DNA of 23,787 nt from Bog-756 sp050011635. Lineage in GTDB: Bacteria; Actinomycetota; Acidimicrobiia; Acidimicrobiales; RAAP-2. Of the stretch, positions 14,935 through 22,269 are shown piece after piece (position 1 is the stretch's first letter; each line of letters starts with the position of its first letter). The translations under genes and the position numbers were made by a program. The stretch is from the NCBI GenBank assembly GCA_050011635.1, contig JBEKIU010000043.1, positions 1 through 23,787 on the forward strand. Direction: 5' to 3'. The notes beneath the pieces are model-generated. The model saw only the letters and a list, made by a program, of their open reading frames with translations, was not told the origin of the DNA and did not search any database.

Positions 14935-15497
14935 GGGTTGGACACCTCGGCGTCCGTCCAGCCCCTTGGTTGGACGTCGCCCTCGAAGTCGATGGCCCGC
15001 CAGCCGGCACCTCCACGATTACCTCCGTACTCCGGGGCACCGTACATGCCTTCGCAGGCGTGCCCGTAGAGCATCTCGGTGAACTCGGGATGATCCCGCA
15101 GACGGTCGTCCTGCTTGTCACCGCTCAATCGGCCGAAGTCGGGCCCCAGCGCGGCCAGACCGTCGCGGTAACGCTGTTGGAGACCGATGACCGGTCCATT
15201 GAACTCGCGCTCGGGCAAACCGGACGATCCTTCGATGCGCGTCCGCCACGCCAGTTCGTCGAGCACGCTCAGCTCATGGAACTCGGCAAAAGCCGGCGAT
15301 CCCCCATGCCGGCCCGAGGTGGGCCCCCTGGCCCAGATACGAGGGGGGTCGACGGCGAAGGCGCCGAGTAGGCCGTCGATGTAGTCGGGCACGCCGGCCG
15401 CCGCGGCACCGGGTGCGGTGCCGTCAAGAGCCGGGATCAACCGCTCGCAGGCGGCAGTCAGGGTCTGGTACTCGTCGTCGGTCAACCATGCTGGCAT
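14931..15497 (-). CDS. Gluconate 2-dehydrogenase subunit 3 family protein (small subunit)
   Basis: A 188-residue partner of the GMC flavoprotein, of the Gluconate_2-dh3 type. It starts MPAWLTDDEYQTLTAACERL, matching the usual opening LTxxExxTLxAxxxxLIP. Periplasmic versions carry a twin-arginine signal peptide on this subunit, which exports the whole complex. Here there is no signal, so the complex should be cytoplasmic. The middle contains a Glu-rich helical part and an LxGHACEGMYGAPEYGGN stretch near 142-159, close to the family's conserved end. Its ATG (15497) lies 6 nt after TAGGGT on the minus strand, another leaderless layout. Its stop overlaps the GMC start by 4 bp. Confidence 0.88.
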   Translation of the reverse strand: MPAWLTDDEYQTLTAACERLIPALDGTAPGAAAAGVPDYIDGLLGAFAVDPPRIWARGPTSGRHGGSPAFAEFHELSVLDELAWRTRIEGSSGLPEREFNGPVIGLQQRYRDGLAALGPDFGRLSGDKQDDRLRDHPEFTEMLYGHACEGMYGAPEYGGNRGGAGWRAIDFEGDVQPRGWTDAEVSNP

Positions 15498-15509
15498 CGG
15501 ATGACCCTA
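15495..15509 (-). promoter_or_regulatory. Candidate leaderless promoter for the GMC dehydrogenase operon
   Basis: On the minus strand TAGGGT (15509-15504) is followed by exactly 6 nt (CATCCG) and the ATG at 15497. It lies in the 38-nt gap after the P450 stop, so the GMC pair may be transcribed on its own as a leaderless mRNA. Confidence 0.45.
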
Positions 15510-15535
15510 ACAACCGGCCCGCCGACGGGTCTGTT

Positions 15536-16792
15536 TCAGGCCGGGGTGAAGGCGACCGGCAGGGCGATCGGCGACCGGAACGCCATCCCCTTTATATGGA
15601 GGTCCTGATCGGGCGCGGCGTCGAGCCGTATGTCGGGCAGACGATCGAAGATGGTGTTCATCGCCACCCTGGTCTCCATACGGGCCAGGTGCATGCCGAG
15701 GCAGACGTGCACGCCGAAGCCGAAGCCAACGCTCTGGCGGGAATCTCGAAAGATGTCGAACAGCTCCGGGTTCTCGTACTTGCGCTCGTCGCGATTGGCC
15801 GACCCGAGCAGCAAGGCGACGTCGGCCCCCTCCTCGATGGCAACGCCGGCCAGTTCGGTGTCGCGGGTGGCTCGCCGCAGGATGACGGTGACCGGTGGCT
15901 CCCAACGGATCGTCTCCTCGAACGCATCCGGTAGCAAGGACCGGTCGTCGATCACCGCCCGGAGCTGATCGGGATTGGTCAAGAGGCCATAGAGGAGGTT
16001 TCCCGACGCCCGATAGGTGGTCTCCACCCCGGCCGGGAGGAGCAGCCGAAGGAAGGAGTAGATCTCCTCGTCGCCGAGCCTGCGTCCGTCGACCTCGGCC
16101 ACCAGCAGGTCGCTGATCAGATCCTGCGCCGGCTTCCGGCGGCGTTCGGCCAGCACCTCTGCGAAGTAGTCGCGTAGCGCGGCAGAGGCCGCCACCCCGC
16201 GTTCCCAGTTGGAAGCCACGCTGGTGATCTCGATCGCCCATCGTTGGAACGTGGGGAAGTCCGAACGGGGCAGGCCGAGGATCTGGGCGATGACCTGCAC
16301 GGGGAAGTTGAAGGTCACTTCCTGGACGAGGTCTGCCTCACCGCGTCCGGCGAAGCCGTCGATGAGCTCGTTGACGACCCGCTGGACCAAGTCCCCCTCC
16401 CACTGCTCGAGCACCCTGGAGCGGAAGGTGGGAGAGACCAGAGCCCTGTGCAACCGGTGCTCGGGCTCGTCCATCTGGAGGATCGTCCGGCCCATGACTG
16501 CGCCCATGATCCCCTCGTACACCGTCGATGAGTAGGTCTCGTTGTCCCGGAGGACCTGGACCGCCTCATCGAACCCGAACACGGTGACCGGTGGGGGCCG
16601 GTTCGGGTCTGCCTCAGAGGCCCCGTCGCCGAGGTCGATGGGGCCGACGTGAACAGGGCGCTGTCGGCGGAGCTCGCCCATCAACGGGTACGGGTCGCGG
16701 ATGTTGCCCGACACCGTGTCCTGGAGCTCGAACGGGTCGAACCGTGCAGGCGCCAGGGCCTGATCGGAACCTTCACCGGCTTGTGTCGTCAT
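15536..16792 (-). CDS. Cytochrome P450
   Basis: Soluble bacterial class-I P450 of 418 residues, which inserts one oxygen atom into a C-H bond using electrons from a ferredoxin and reductase (neither is encoded here). The oxygen-activation helix reads LLPAGVETTYR (251-261, acid-alcohol E257-T258), the ExxR motif is E293-R296, and the heme-binding loop is FGFGVHVCLGMHLARME with C364. Length and motifs are complete. The ATG at 16792 has AGGGAAG about 6 nt upstream. It diverges from a TetR regulator over a 131-nt gap containing a CAAACGTTTG palindrome just upstream of its -10 (TATGAT, 16841-16836), which suggests repression by that TetR. It may share a transcript with the downstream GMC pair. The likely role is hydroxylating a hydrophobic growth substrate; the CYP family is not assignable by eye. 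Confidence 0.95.
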   Translation of the reverse strand: MTTQAGEGSDQALAPARFDPFELQDTVSGNIRDPYPLMGELRRQRPVHVGPIDLGDGASEADPNRPPPVTVFGFDEAVQVLRDNETYSSTVYEGIMGAVMGRTILQMDEPEHRLHRALVSPTFRSRVLEQWEGDLVQRVVNELIDGFAGRGEADLVQEVTFNFPVQVIAQILGLPRSDFPTFQRWAIEITSVASNWERGVAASAALRDYFAEVLAERRRKPAQDLISDLLVAEVDGRRLGDEEIYSFLRLLLPAGVETTYRASGNLLYGLLTNPDQLRAVIDDRSLLPDAFEETIRWEPPVTVILRRATRDTELAGVAIEEGADVALLLGSANRDERKYENPELFDIFRDSRQSVGFGFGVHVCLGMHLARMETRVAMNTIFDRLPDIRLDAAPDQDLHIKGMAFRSPIALPVAFTPA

Positions 16793-16835
16793 GGTCCACT
16801 TCCCTCGTCAGCCCCTCGGGCTTCAACCGGGACTC

Positions 16836-16852
16836 ATCATATCAAACGTTTG
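16836..16852. promoter_or_regulatory. P450 promoter -10 with overlapping palindromic operator candidate
   Basis: On the minus strand TATGAT (16841-16836) is a good -10 for the P450 gene with a leader of about 37 nt. The perfect 10-bp palindrome CAAACGTTTG (16843-16852) lies immediately upstream, between -35 and -10, followed by an extra TTTG copy. This is where a TetR dimer would block RNA polymerase. Confidence 0.5.
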
Positions 16853-16911
16853 TTTGGCACGACGGGGCGGCCGCTGTCGGAACGGTCGGTCCACCGATGG
16901 GCCCCAGGGTC

Positions 16912-16926
16912 CACAATGGAGTCGTG
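16912..16926 (+). promoter_or_regulatory. Candidate leaderless promoter for the TetR gene
   Basis: CACAAT (16912-16917) is followed by exactly 6 nt (GGAGTC) and the GTG start (16924-16926), repeating the leaderless spacing seen elsewhere in the window. The hexamer lacks the leading T of TANNNT, so it is a weaker match. Confidence 0.4.
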
Positions 16927-17544
16927 CAAGCCCCTGACCACGGACCCAACCGCCGCCCCGACGGATCGACCCAGCGCCAGCACATCCTCAAGACGGCGCT
17001 GTCCCTGATGGCGACCCAAGGTGTCGACGGGACGAGCATGCGGAACCTGGCCGCGGCCACCGGCCTCAATGTGGCCTCGCTCTACCACTACTTCCCGTCG
17101 AAGCGGGACCTCCTGGTGGCCGTGCTCGAGGAACGGGGGTTCGTCGACGGCCTGGGCGCGACGTCACAGACGGCGCTGGCGCAGGATCCAGCCTCCACGT
17201 TGGCCGACCTCTTGAACGGCATCCTGCAATCGATGCTCGAGGTGGAGGACTTCGTCCGGCTCATGCTCGGCGAGGTCATGCGGGGCGACGACACGGCCTT
17301 CGCCGTCGGGAACGAGCTCTTCACCGCGGCCCAGGCCTCGCTCGAGCGCTCACTCTCCGAATGCCATCCACCCCCCTGCCCCGGGGAGGAGGCGGCCATG
17401 GCCAGGATGCTTCGCAGCCTGCTGATCGGGCTCTTCATCGAGCACGTCGCCGGCGTGCTGAGCGACGACCAGGACCCCTCGGTCGTCTTCCGCAGCCGGG
17501 CCGACGAGTTCGCCTCGCTGCTGGAGAAACACCTGACCGACTGA
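16924..17544 (+). CDS. TetR-family transcriptional regulator
   Basis: A 206-residue repressor-type protein. The N-terminal helix-turn-helix is complete: RQHILKTALSLMATQG then GTSMRNLAAATGLNVASLYH (36-55) and YFPSKRDLLVAVLEERG (56-72). The C-terminal domain would bind a small-molecule ligand, probably an acyl-CoA or the P450 substrate. The GTG at 16924 lies 6 nt after a CACAAT box, so the mRNA is likely leaderless. An in-frame ATG upstream at 16897 falls before that box. It diverges from the P450, and its expected operator is the palindrome at 16843-16852. Sixty nt downstream is the CoA ligase, which has its own candidate promoter. Confidence 0.93.
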   Translation: MQAPDHGPNRRPDGSTQRQHILKTALSLMATQGVDGTSMRNLAAATGLNVASLYHYFPSKRDLLVAVLEERGFVDGLGATSQTALAQDPASTLADLLNGILQSMLEVEDFVRLMLGEVMRGDDTAFAVGNELFTAAQASLERSLSECHPPPCPGEEAAMARMLRSLLIGLFIEHVAGVLSDDQDPSVVFRSRADEFASLLEKHLTD

Positions 17545-17590
17545 GAAGGATGTCCGGCCGGCCGCGGCATCGAGCCGGATCACGGCCGGT

Positions 17591-17606
17591 TACCATCGGC
17601 GGGATG
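17591..17606 (+). promoter_or_regulatory. Candidate leaderless promoter for the CoA ligase
   Basis: TACCAT (17591-17596) is followed by 7 nt and ATG (17604-17606). The intervening CGGCGGG is not a good ribosome-binding site at zero spacing, so a leaderless transcript is favoured. Confidence 0.4.
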
Positions 17607-18992
17607 ACGGGGGACGCTGCCGGGACATCGACGCAAGGGCGCGCAACGCCGGACGTCTCCACACCCCCGTTCGCCGCCGAGACGCTTGGGCCGGTCCCCC
17701 GTCCCGACGACCAGTTCCTTTGGGACCCTGCCAAGCAGGCCATGGGGGCCGAGCAGCGCAGGGAGCTGCAGAACGAGCGGCTCGGTCGGATGATCGATCG
17801 CATCTTCACCGGACCCGTCCCGCTCTTCCGGGACAAGCTCCGCAGCGCCGGGGTGTCGGACCCCGCGGACATCTCCACTGTCGACGATCTCGTCGGCGTC
17901 CCCCTCACCGTCAAGCAGGACCTGCGCGACTCGGAGGCGGCGGCACCGCCGTGGGGCGAGTACCGCTTCACCGATCCGCACCGGGCGGTGCGGCTCGGCA
18001 CGTCGACCGGCACCACCGGCCAGCCCACCATCACCGTGTGGACGAGGCGGGACCTGTGGATCGAGTACGAGTCCGGCGCCCGCAACTGGTGGCGGATGGG
18101 CTACCGTCCGGGCACCATCGTGACCCATGCCCATCCGGCCTATCTCTACGGCGGCGGGGTCATGCTGCAGGGGACCTACGAGTATCTCGGGCTCCTCTCC
18201 TTGTGGGTCCCTCCCCCCGACACCGACGAGCTTGCCGAGCAGGCGGTTCGTTTCTGGACCCGGGTCACCCCCGACGTTCCCTTCATGGGCTTCGCCACCG
18301 GGCGGTTCATCGAAGTGGCGACCAAACTCGGCATCCCGCTCGAGGACGCCGGGCTCACCGGACTGCGAGCGCCCCCCGGTTTCGGGCTCGGACGCGGCGG
18401 GATGCCGCTCATGACGGCCGGCGCAGAGTGCTACGCCTACGTCGGTGGGCCCTGCGGCCAGTCGCCCGGAGCCCACATCCACGAGGACTGGGCCGTGGTG
18501 CAGGCGGTCGACCCTGCCACCGGCCGGGAGGTCCCCGACGGTGAGTGGGGGAACCTCACGGTCACCACCCTCGACCGCGACAACGGCCTGCTCCGCTACG
18601 ACCTCGAGGAGGCGTGCGCCATCCTGCGCGGGCCGTGCCCGTGTGGTGAGACCTCCATCCGCGGGCTGTGGGGAGGCCGGTTCGCCGACCTCCTCAGCTG
18701 TCAGGGCACCCGGTTCCAGTTGTCCGAGGTGGAGGCCGCACTGCGCAGCGAGAAGCTGGTGGCCCAACCCTCGCTCGAGTACCAGGTCGTTCGCCCGGAC
18801 GACGGGCCCGCTCCGCTGGAGGTACGGGTGGAGGTCGCCACCGAGGATCCCGACGCCCGGGGCCAGGTGGCCGACAGGTTGGCGCTGGCCATCAAAGAGG
18901 CCCTCGGTGTCCAGGCCGCGGTGGAGCCGTTGCCGAGGGACACCCTCCCCCGCTCCGGCTACAAGGCCAAGCGGCTCATCGACCGGGAGTGA
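17604..18992 (+). CDS. Phenylacetate-CoA ligase-like (PaaK-type) AMP-forming acyl-CoA ligase
   Basis: Adenylate-forming enzyme of 462 residues that activates a carboxylic acid to its CoA thioester through an acyl-AMP. The ATP-binding loop is TSTGTTGQPT (133-142). The middle has YRPGTIVTHAHPAYLYGGG and the later YDLEEACAILRGPCPCGETS block, whose CxC cysteines recall zinc-binding PaaK-like ligases. The C-terminal domain ends in RSGYKAKRL, which supplies the catalytic lysine (K454 or K456). The length fits PaaK-like enzymes (about 430-470 aa) rather than the longer FadD type. It probably starts the pathway completed by the acyl-CoA dehydrogenases and thiolase-like proteins nearby. The gene ends 6 nt from the convergent LLM gene. 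The substrate is an aromatic or cyclic acid by family analogy only. Confidence 0.9.
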   Translation: MTGDAAGTSTQGRATPDVSTPPFAAETLGPVPRPDDQFLWDPAKQAMGAEQRRELQNERLGRMIDRIFTGPVPLFRDKLRSAGVSDPADISTVDDLVGVPLTVKQDLRDSEAAAPPWGEYRFTDPHRAVRLGTSTGTTGQPTITVWTRRDLWIEYESGARNWWRMGYRPGTIVTHAHPAYLYGGGVMLQGTYEYLGLLSLWVPPPDTDELAEQAVRFWTRVTPDVPFMGFATGRFIEVATKLGIPLEDAGLTGLRAPPGFGLGRGGMPLMTAGAECYAYVGGPCGQSPGAHIHEDWAVVQAVDPATGREVPDGEWGNLTVTTLDRDNGLLRYDLEEACAILRGPCPCGETSIRGLWGGRFADLLSCQGTRFQLSEVEAALRSEKLVAQPSLEYQVVRPDDGPAPLEVRVEVATEDPDARGQVADRLALAIKEALGVQAAVEPLPRDTLPRSGYKAKRLIDRE

Positions 18993-18998
18993 CGGCCG

Positions 18999-19874
18999 TC
19001 ACCGGCAGGCGGCGATGACCTCCCGGCCGAAAACCGACAGCGTCTCGGGCGGGGCGAAGTCGGTGAACCAGGCATAGATCCGCTCCACGCCGTCTGCCCG
19101 CAGAGCCTCCACCCGCGGTATGAGCTCGGCGGCACTGCCGACCAGGTGACCCCCTTCGCCCATTCGCCCGAACCGGCGGCCGGCCTGCCCGACCACCTCT
19201 TCCCGCTTGCCTTCGTCGGTGACCAGGGTGACCAGCAGCTGCACGGAGACCCGGGCGGCGCCGGCGCCCCGGCGCGTCGAAGCCATCCGGTCCAGCTGGT
19301 GCATGGGCACGTTCCACCAGTCGGCGTACCGGGCTACCAGCTCCATGGTCGCCGCCCCGGTGCCCCCCACCACCACCGGGATCCGCCCGAGCGGCGCCGG
19401 CAGTTGGCGGGCTCCCTCGACCGAGAAGAACGAACCCCGGTGGTCGACGACCTCGCCGGTCCAGAACTTGGTCAGCAGCTCCAACGTCTCGTGCAGCCGC
19501 TCGAGGCGCTGGGCGGCAGGGGCGGCGGGGAACCCGAAGGTGGCCAACTCGGCCGGCGTCGAGCCGGAACCGATCCCGAGCTCGAAGCGTCCGCCCGAGA
19601 GATGGTCGAGGGTCACGGCCTGACGGGCCAGCACCGCGGGATGGCGGAACGGGTCGCACAGGACAAGGTGGCCAAGCCGGAGCCGGTCAGTGGCCGCGGC
19701 CAGCCAGGTGGCCAGGGTGAAGGCTTCGTACATCGGCTGTTCGAGCGCCCCCGGCGGAGCCAGGTGGTCCATCAGGGCCAGCCCGTCGAATCCGGACGCC
19801 TCGGCGGCCACGGCCCGTGCCTTCAGCGCGTCGGGGGCCAGGCGCATCTGGGGCAGGAAGAGGTGGAACTCCAA
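18999..19874 (-). CDS. LLM-class flavin/F420-dependent oxidoreductase
   Basis: Bacterial-luciferase-like TIM-barrel oxidoreductase of 291 residues. Recognisable blocks are the PFRHPAVLARQAVTLDHLSG stretch (75-94), GGRFELGIGSG (94-104), and VVVGGTGAATMELVARYADW (167-186) ending in the ADWWN motif common in this family. Actinobacterial members usually use F420H2 or FMN to reduce or oxidise cofactor-linked substrates such as ketones or enones; which cofactor applies here is inferred, not seen. The ATG at 19874 is 3 nt after the stop of the upstream acyl-CoA dehydrogenase, so the two form one operon. The gene converges on the CoA ligase with only 6 nt between the stops. Confidence 0.9.
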   Translation of the reverse strand: MEFHLFLPQMRLAPDALKARAVAAEASGFDGLALMDHLAPPGALEQPMYEAFTLATWLAAATDRLRLGHLVLCDPFRHPAVLARQAVTLDHLSGGRFELGIGSGSTPAELATFGFPAAPAAQRLERLHETLELLTKFWTGEVVDHRGSFFSVEGARQLPAPLGRIPVVVGGTGAATMELVARYADWWNVPMHQLDRMASTRRGAGAARVSVQLLVTLVTDEGKREEVVGQAGRRFGRMGEGGHLVGSAAELIPRVEALRADGVERIYAWFTDFAPPETLSVFGREVIAACR

Positions 19875-19877
19875 TTC

Positions 19878-20957
19878 TCAAGCCGGTTCGACGAGCATGC
19901 CGGCCAGCGCGTGCCACTGGTGGCTCGTGCCGCCCATCAGCGCCTCGTTCTGCTTGGCCCGTTTGAACAGGAAGTGGGCGTCGTTCGCCCAGGTGAAGCC
20001 CACGCCCCCGTGCAGTTGGATGTCGTCGCCGGTCACCCGCACCGCGGCCTCGGCGGCGTAGGCCGCGGCCATGGTGGCCGCTCGTGAACGCTCGGGCGCG
20101 TCGGTGTCCGCGGCCCAGGCGGCGAAGTGCATGCCGGCCCTCGCCATCTCCAATGCGTGGTACATGTCGACGATCCTGTGCTTCACCACCTGGAATGACG
20201 CGATGGGCCGGTCGAAGACCACTCTGACCTTGGCGTACTCCACGGCCTCCGCCAGCGCCCGGTCGGCTACCCCCACCAGTTCAGCGGCCAGCGCCACGGC
20301 GACCTCGTCGAGGATGCGCCGCCACACGGCGGTCTGGTCGCCGAGGGGCCCGAGCGGCTCGACCGGCTCCTCGTCGAGGACCAGACGCGACAGCTTGCGG
20401 GTGGGATCGAGCCCGGGCACGGCCTCGGCTTTGGGCGAGGGCAGCAGGAACGACCGGATCCCCTCCTCAGCCAACGCCACCACGATGACCCAATCGGCCG
20501 TGTGGCCGTCGACAACGACCGGCTTGTGACCGGTCACCACCCAGCCCAATCCCTTGCGTCGGGCCCGGGCCCGGACCGTGCCCAGCGGGTGGCCGTGCCC
20601 CTGCTCCTGAAGAGCGACGGTCCCACGCTGGGCACCCGAGGCCAGGCCTTCGATCAGCTTGTCGGCGCCGAGGGCGCGTGCCGCCAGCGTGGCCATGACC
20701 GACGACGAGAAGAACGGACCGGGCAACGGAACACGACCCATCTGCTCGAGGACGATGCACATCTCCAGCAGGCCGGCCCCCTCCCCCGGCACCAGCATCC
20801 CGGTCCAGCCGAGAGAGACCAGGCGGGCCCAGAGCTCGGGGGTCACCCCGTCGGGATCGTCGGCCAGTTGGCGCAGGACGTCGCCCCCGACCTCGCCCAT
20901 GGCTCGGCGGGCGACGTCCTGCAAGGCGAGTTGTTCGGCATCGAACGTGAAATCCAC
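19878..20957 (-). CDS. Acyl-CoA dehydrogenase family protein, probably non-catalytic subunit
   Basis: FAD-dependent acyl-CoA dehydrogenase fold, 359 residues, on the short side for the family. The C-terminal signature QLHGGVGFTWANDAHFLFKR (314-333) carries Ala-Asn (A324-N325) where this subgroup usually has Trp-Glu followed by His/Asp; the missing Glu is the catalytic base. The FAD-contact segment RVVFDRPIASFQVVKHR (245-261) is present with FD in place of FG. In actinobacterial steroid catabolism such a degenerate subunit pairs with a catalytic one in an alpha2beta2 enzyme. The candidate partner is the divergent gene at 21057. GTG start at 20957; the promoter probably lies near TACACT boxes in the 99-nt divergent gap. 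It is in one operon with the LLM oxidoreductase. Confidence 0.9.
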   Translation of the reverse strand: MDFTFDAEQLALQDVARRAMGEVGGDVLRQLADDPDGVTPELWARLVSLGWTGMLVPGEGAGLLEMCIVLEQMGRVPLPGPFFSSSVMATLAARALGADKLIEGLASGAQRGTVALQEQGHGHPLGTVRARARRKGLGWVVTGHKPVVVDGHTADWVIVVALAEEGIRSFLLPSPKAEAVPGLDPTRKLSRLVLDEEPVEPLGPLGDQTAVWRRILDEVAVALAAELVGVADRALAEAVEYAKVRVVFDRPIASFQVVKHRIVDMYHALEMARAGMHFAAWAADTDAPERSRAATMAAAYAAEAAVRVTGDDIQLHGGVGFTWANDAHFLFKRAKQNEALMGGTSHQWHALAGMLVEPA

Positions 20958-20989
20958 AGTCCACCCCCGGAGCGGCCTCGTCGAAGTTG

Positions 20990-21048
20990 GCGCCAGTGTA
21001 GATGTCTGACGCCGGCGTCAGCAGTGTAGACGTCACCGCGACTAGCCT
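20990..21048. promoter_or_regulatory. Divergent control region between two acyl-CoA dehydrogenase genes
   Basis: A perfect 16-bp palindrome, CTGACGCCGGCGTCAG (21006-21021), is flanked by a 12-bp direct repeat AGTGTAGAYGTC (20995-21006 and 21023-21034). On the minus strand the flanks give two TACACT -10-like boxes; on the plus strand TAGCCT (21043-21048) precedes the GTG at 21057 by 8 nt. This looks like a TetR- or GntR-type operator controlling both genes. Confidence 0.55.
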
Positions 21049-21056
21049 CCTGACCC

Positions 21057-22268
21057 GTGGACTTCGCCCTGGCCCCCGAAGATGAAGCGTTCCGCGACGA
21101 ATTGCGGGCGTGGCTCGACGAGTATCTCCCCCCGTTCCTGGCCAGCGAGGAGCTGGCCGACGACTCCTCGCTTTCGGGCGAGAAATCCCAGCATCGCCGG
21201 GCGGCGTGGCAACGGCTCCTCAACGGAGGCCGGTGGGCGGCCGTGGGCTGGCCCGTGGAGTACGGAGGCCGGAACGCCACGGCCATGCAGCGCATCATCT
21301 ACTCCGAGGTCATGGCCGAGTACCGCACACCGGGCCTGTTCAACCCAAACGGGCTCTGGCAGATCGGCCCCATGATCATCGCCTGGGGCACCGACGAGCA
21401 GAAGGCCCGCTGGCTGCCCTCGATCCTCGACGCCACCGACCACTGGTGTCAGGGGTTCTCCGAGCCCGACGCCGGCAACGACCTGGCCAACCTCAGGACC
21501 GCCGCCATCTGGGACGGGGACGCCTACGTGGTCAACGGCCAGAAGATCTGGATCTCGACCGCCCACCTGGCCAGATGGGGTCTCTTCTTGTTGCGGACCG
21601 ACCCCACCGCCATCGAGCGCGGCGCCAAGCACGAGGGGATCACTGCCTTCATCGTCGACATGCACACCCCGGGGATCGAAGCTCGGCCCATCCGCGACAT
21701 GGCCGGCGAGGAGATGTTCAACGAGGTCTTCTTCAACGACGCAGTGATCCCCCTGGAAAGCCGCCTGGGGGGCGAGGGGGAAGGGTGGATGGTGGCCATG
21801 GGCACCCTCGGGCACGAGCGGGTAGGCATCGCCGGACAGATCTCCATCCTGGCCGCCGACCTCCATGCCATGGTCACCGCGGCCCGCTCGGTCAACCCCG
21901 GAGCCCTGGAGGACCCCTCTCTGCGAGACCGTCTGGCCCGGGCCTGGACCGACATCGAGCTGGCCCGCCTGTTGTCCCTCAGGGCCTTGAGCAAGATCAT
22001 CAAGGGCGAAAAGAACTGGCCCGAGGTTCCCTTCGCCAAGCTGCAGTGGTCGGCGCTGGCCCAGACACTGGCGGCACTGTCTGTTGACCTCCTCGGACCG
22101 GCCGGCGTGCTGGCCCGGGGTGGCCCCGACGCCATCGACCGGGGCAAATGGACCCGTCTCTACTCCTTCCAGCGCTACAGCACCATCGGTGGGGGCTCGA
22201 CCGAGGTGCAGAAGAACATCATCGCCGACCGGGCGGTCAAACTGCCCGGCCAGGCCCGCACTTCCTGA
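21057..22268 (+). CDS. Acyl-CoA dehydrogenase, probable catalytic subunit
   Basis: FAD-dependent acyl-CoA dehydrogenase of 403 residues that makes the alpha,beta-unsaturated acyl-CoA. The N-terminal domain has WPVEYGGR (65-72), then QGFSEPDAGNDLANLRT (132-148) for FAD and substrate contact, and VNGQKIWISTAH (159-170). A glutamate in LGHERVGIAG (E254) fits the alternative catalytic base used by isovaleryl-CoA-dehydrogenase-like and steroid-type enzymes. The C-terminus has YSTIGGGSTEVQKNIIADR, typical of the family. It begins with GTG at 21057 and has a possible leaderless promoter. Its stop is 1 nt before the start of the thiolase-like gene. It lies back to back with the degenerate homologue, suggesting a heteromeric enzyme. 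Confidence 0.93.
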   Translation: MDFALAPEDEAFRDELRAWLDEYLPPFLASEELADDSSLSGEKSQHRRAAWQRLLNGGRWAAVGWPVEYGGRNATAMQRIIYSEVMAEYRTPGLFNPNGLWQIGPMIIAWGTDEQKARWLPSILDATDHWCQGFSEPDAGNDLANLRTAAIWDGDAYVVNGQKIWISTAHLARWGLFLLRTDPTAIERGAKHEGITAFIVDMHTPGIEARPIRDMAGEEMFNEVFFNDAVIPLESRLGGEGEGWMVAMGTLGHERVGIAGQISILAADLHAMVTAARSVNPGALEDPSLRDRLARAWTDIELARLLSLRALSKIIKGEKNWPEVPFAKLQWSALAQTLAALSVDLLGPAGVLARGGPDAIDRGKWTRLYSFQRYSTIGGGSTEVQKNIIADRAVKLPGQARTS

Positions 22269-22269
22269 G

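Noticed and set aside
18989..19002. GTGACGGCCGTCAC palindrome as an operator or terminator
   Set aside because: It consists largely of the two convergent TGA stops and the six bases between them, with no loop or T-run, so it needs no regulatory explanation.
20467..21036. Minus-strand frame crossing the divergent control region
   Set aside because: Arg/Gly-rich translation that overlaps both the dehydrogenase gene and its promoter palindrome; no homology seen.
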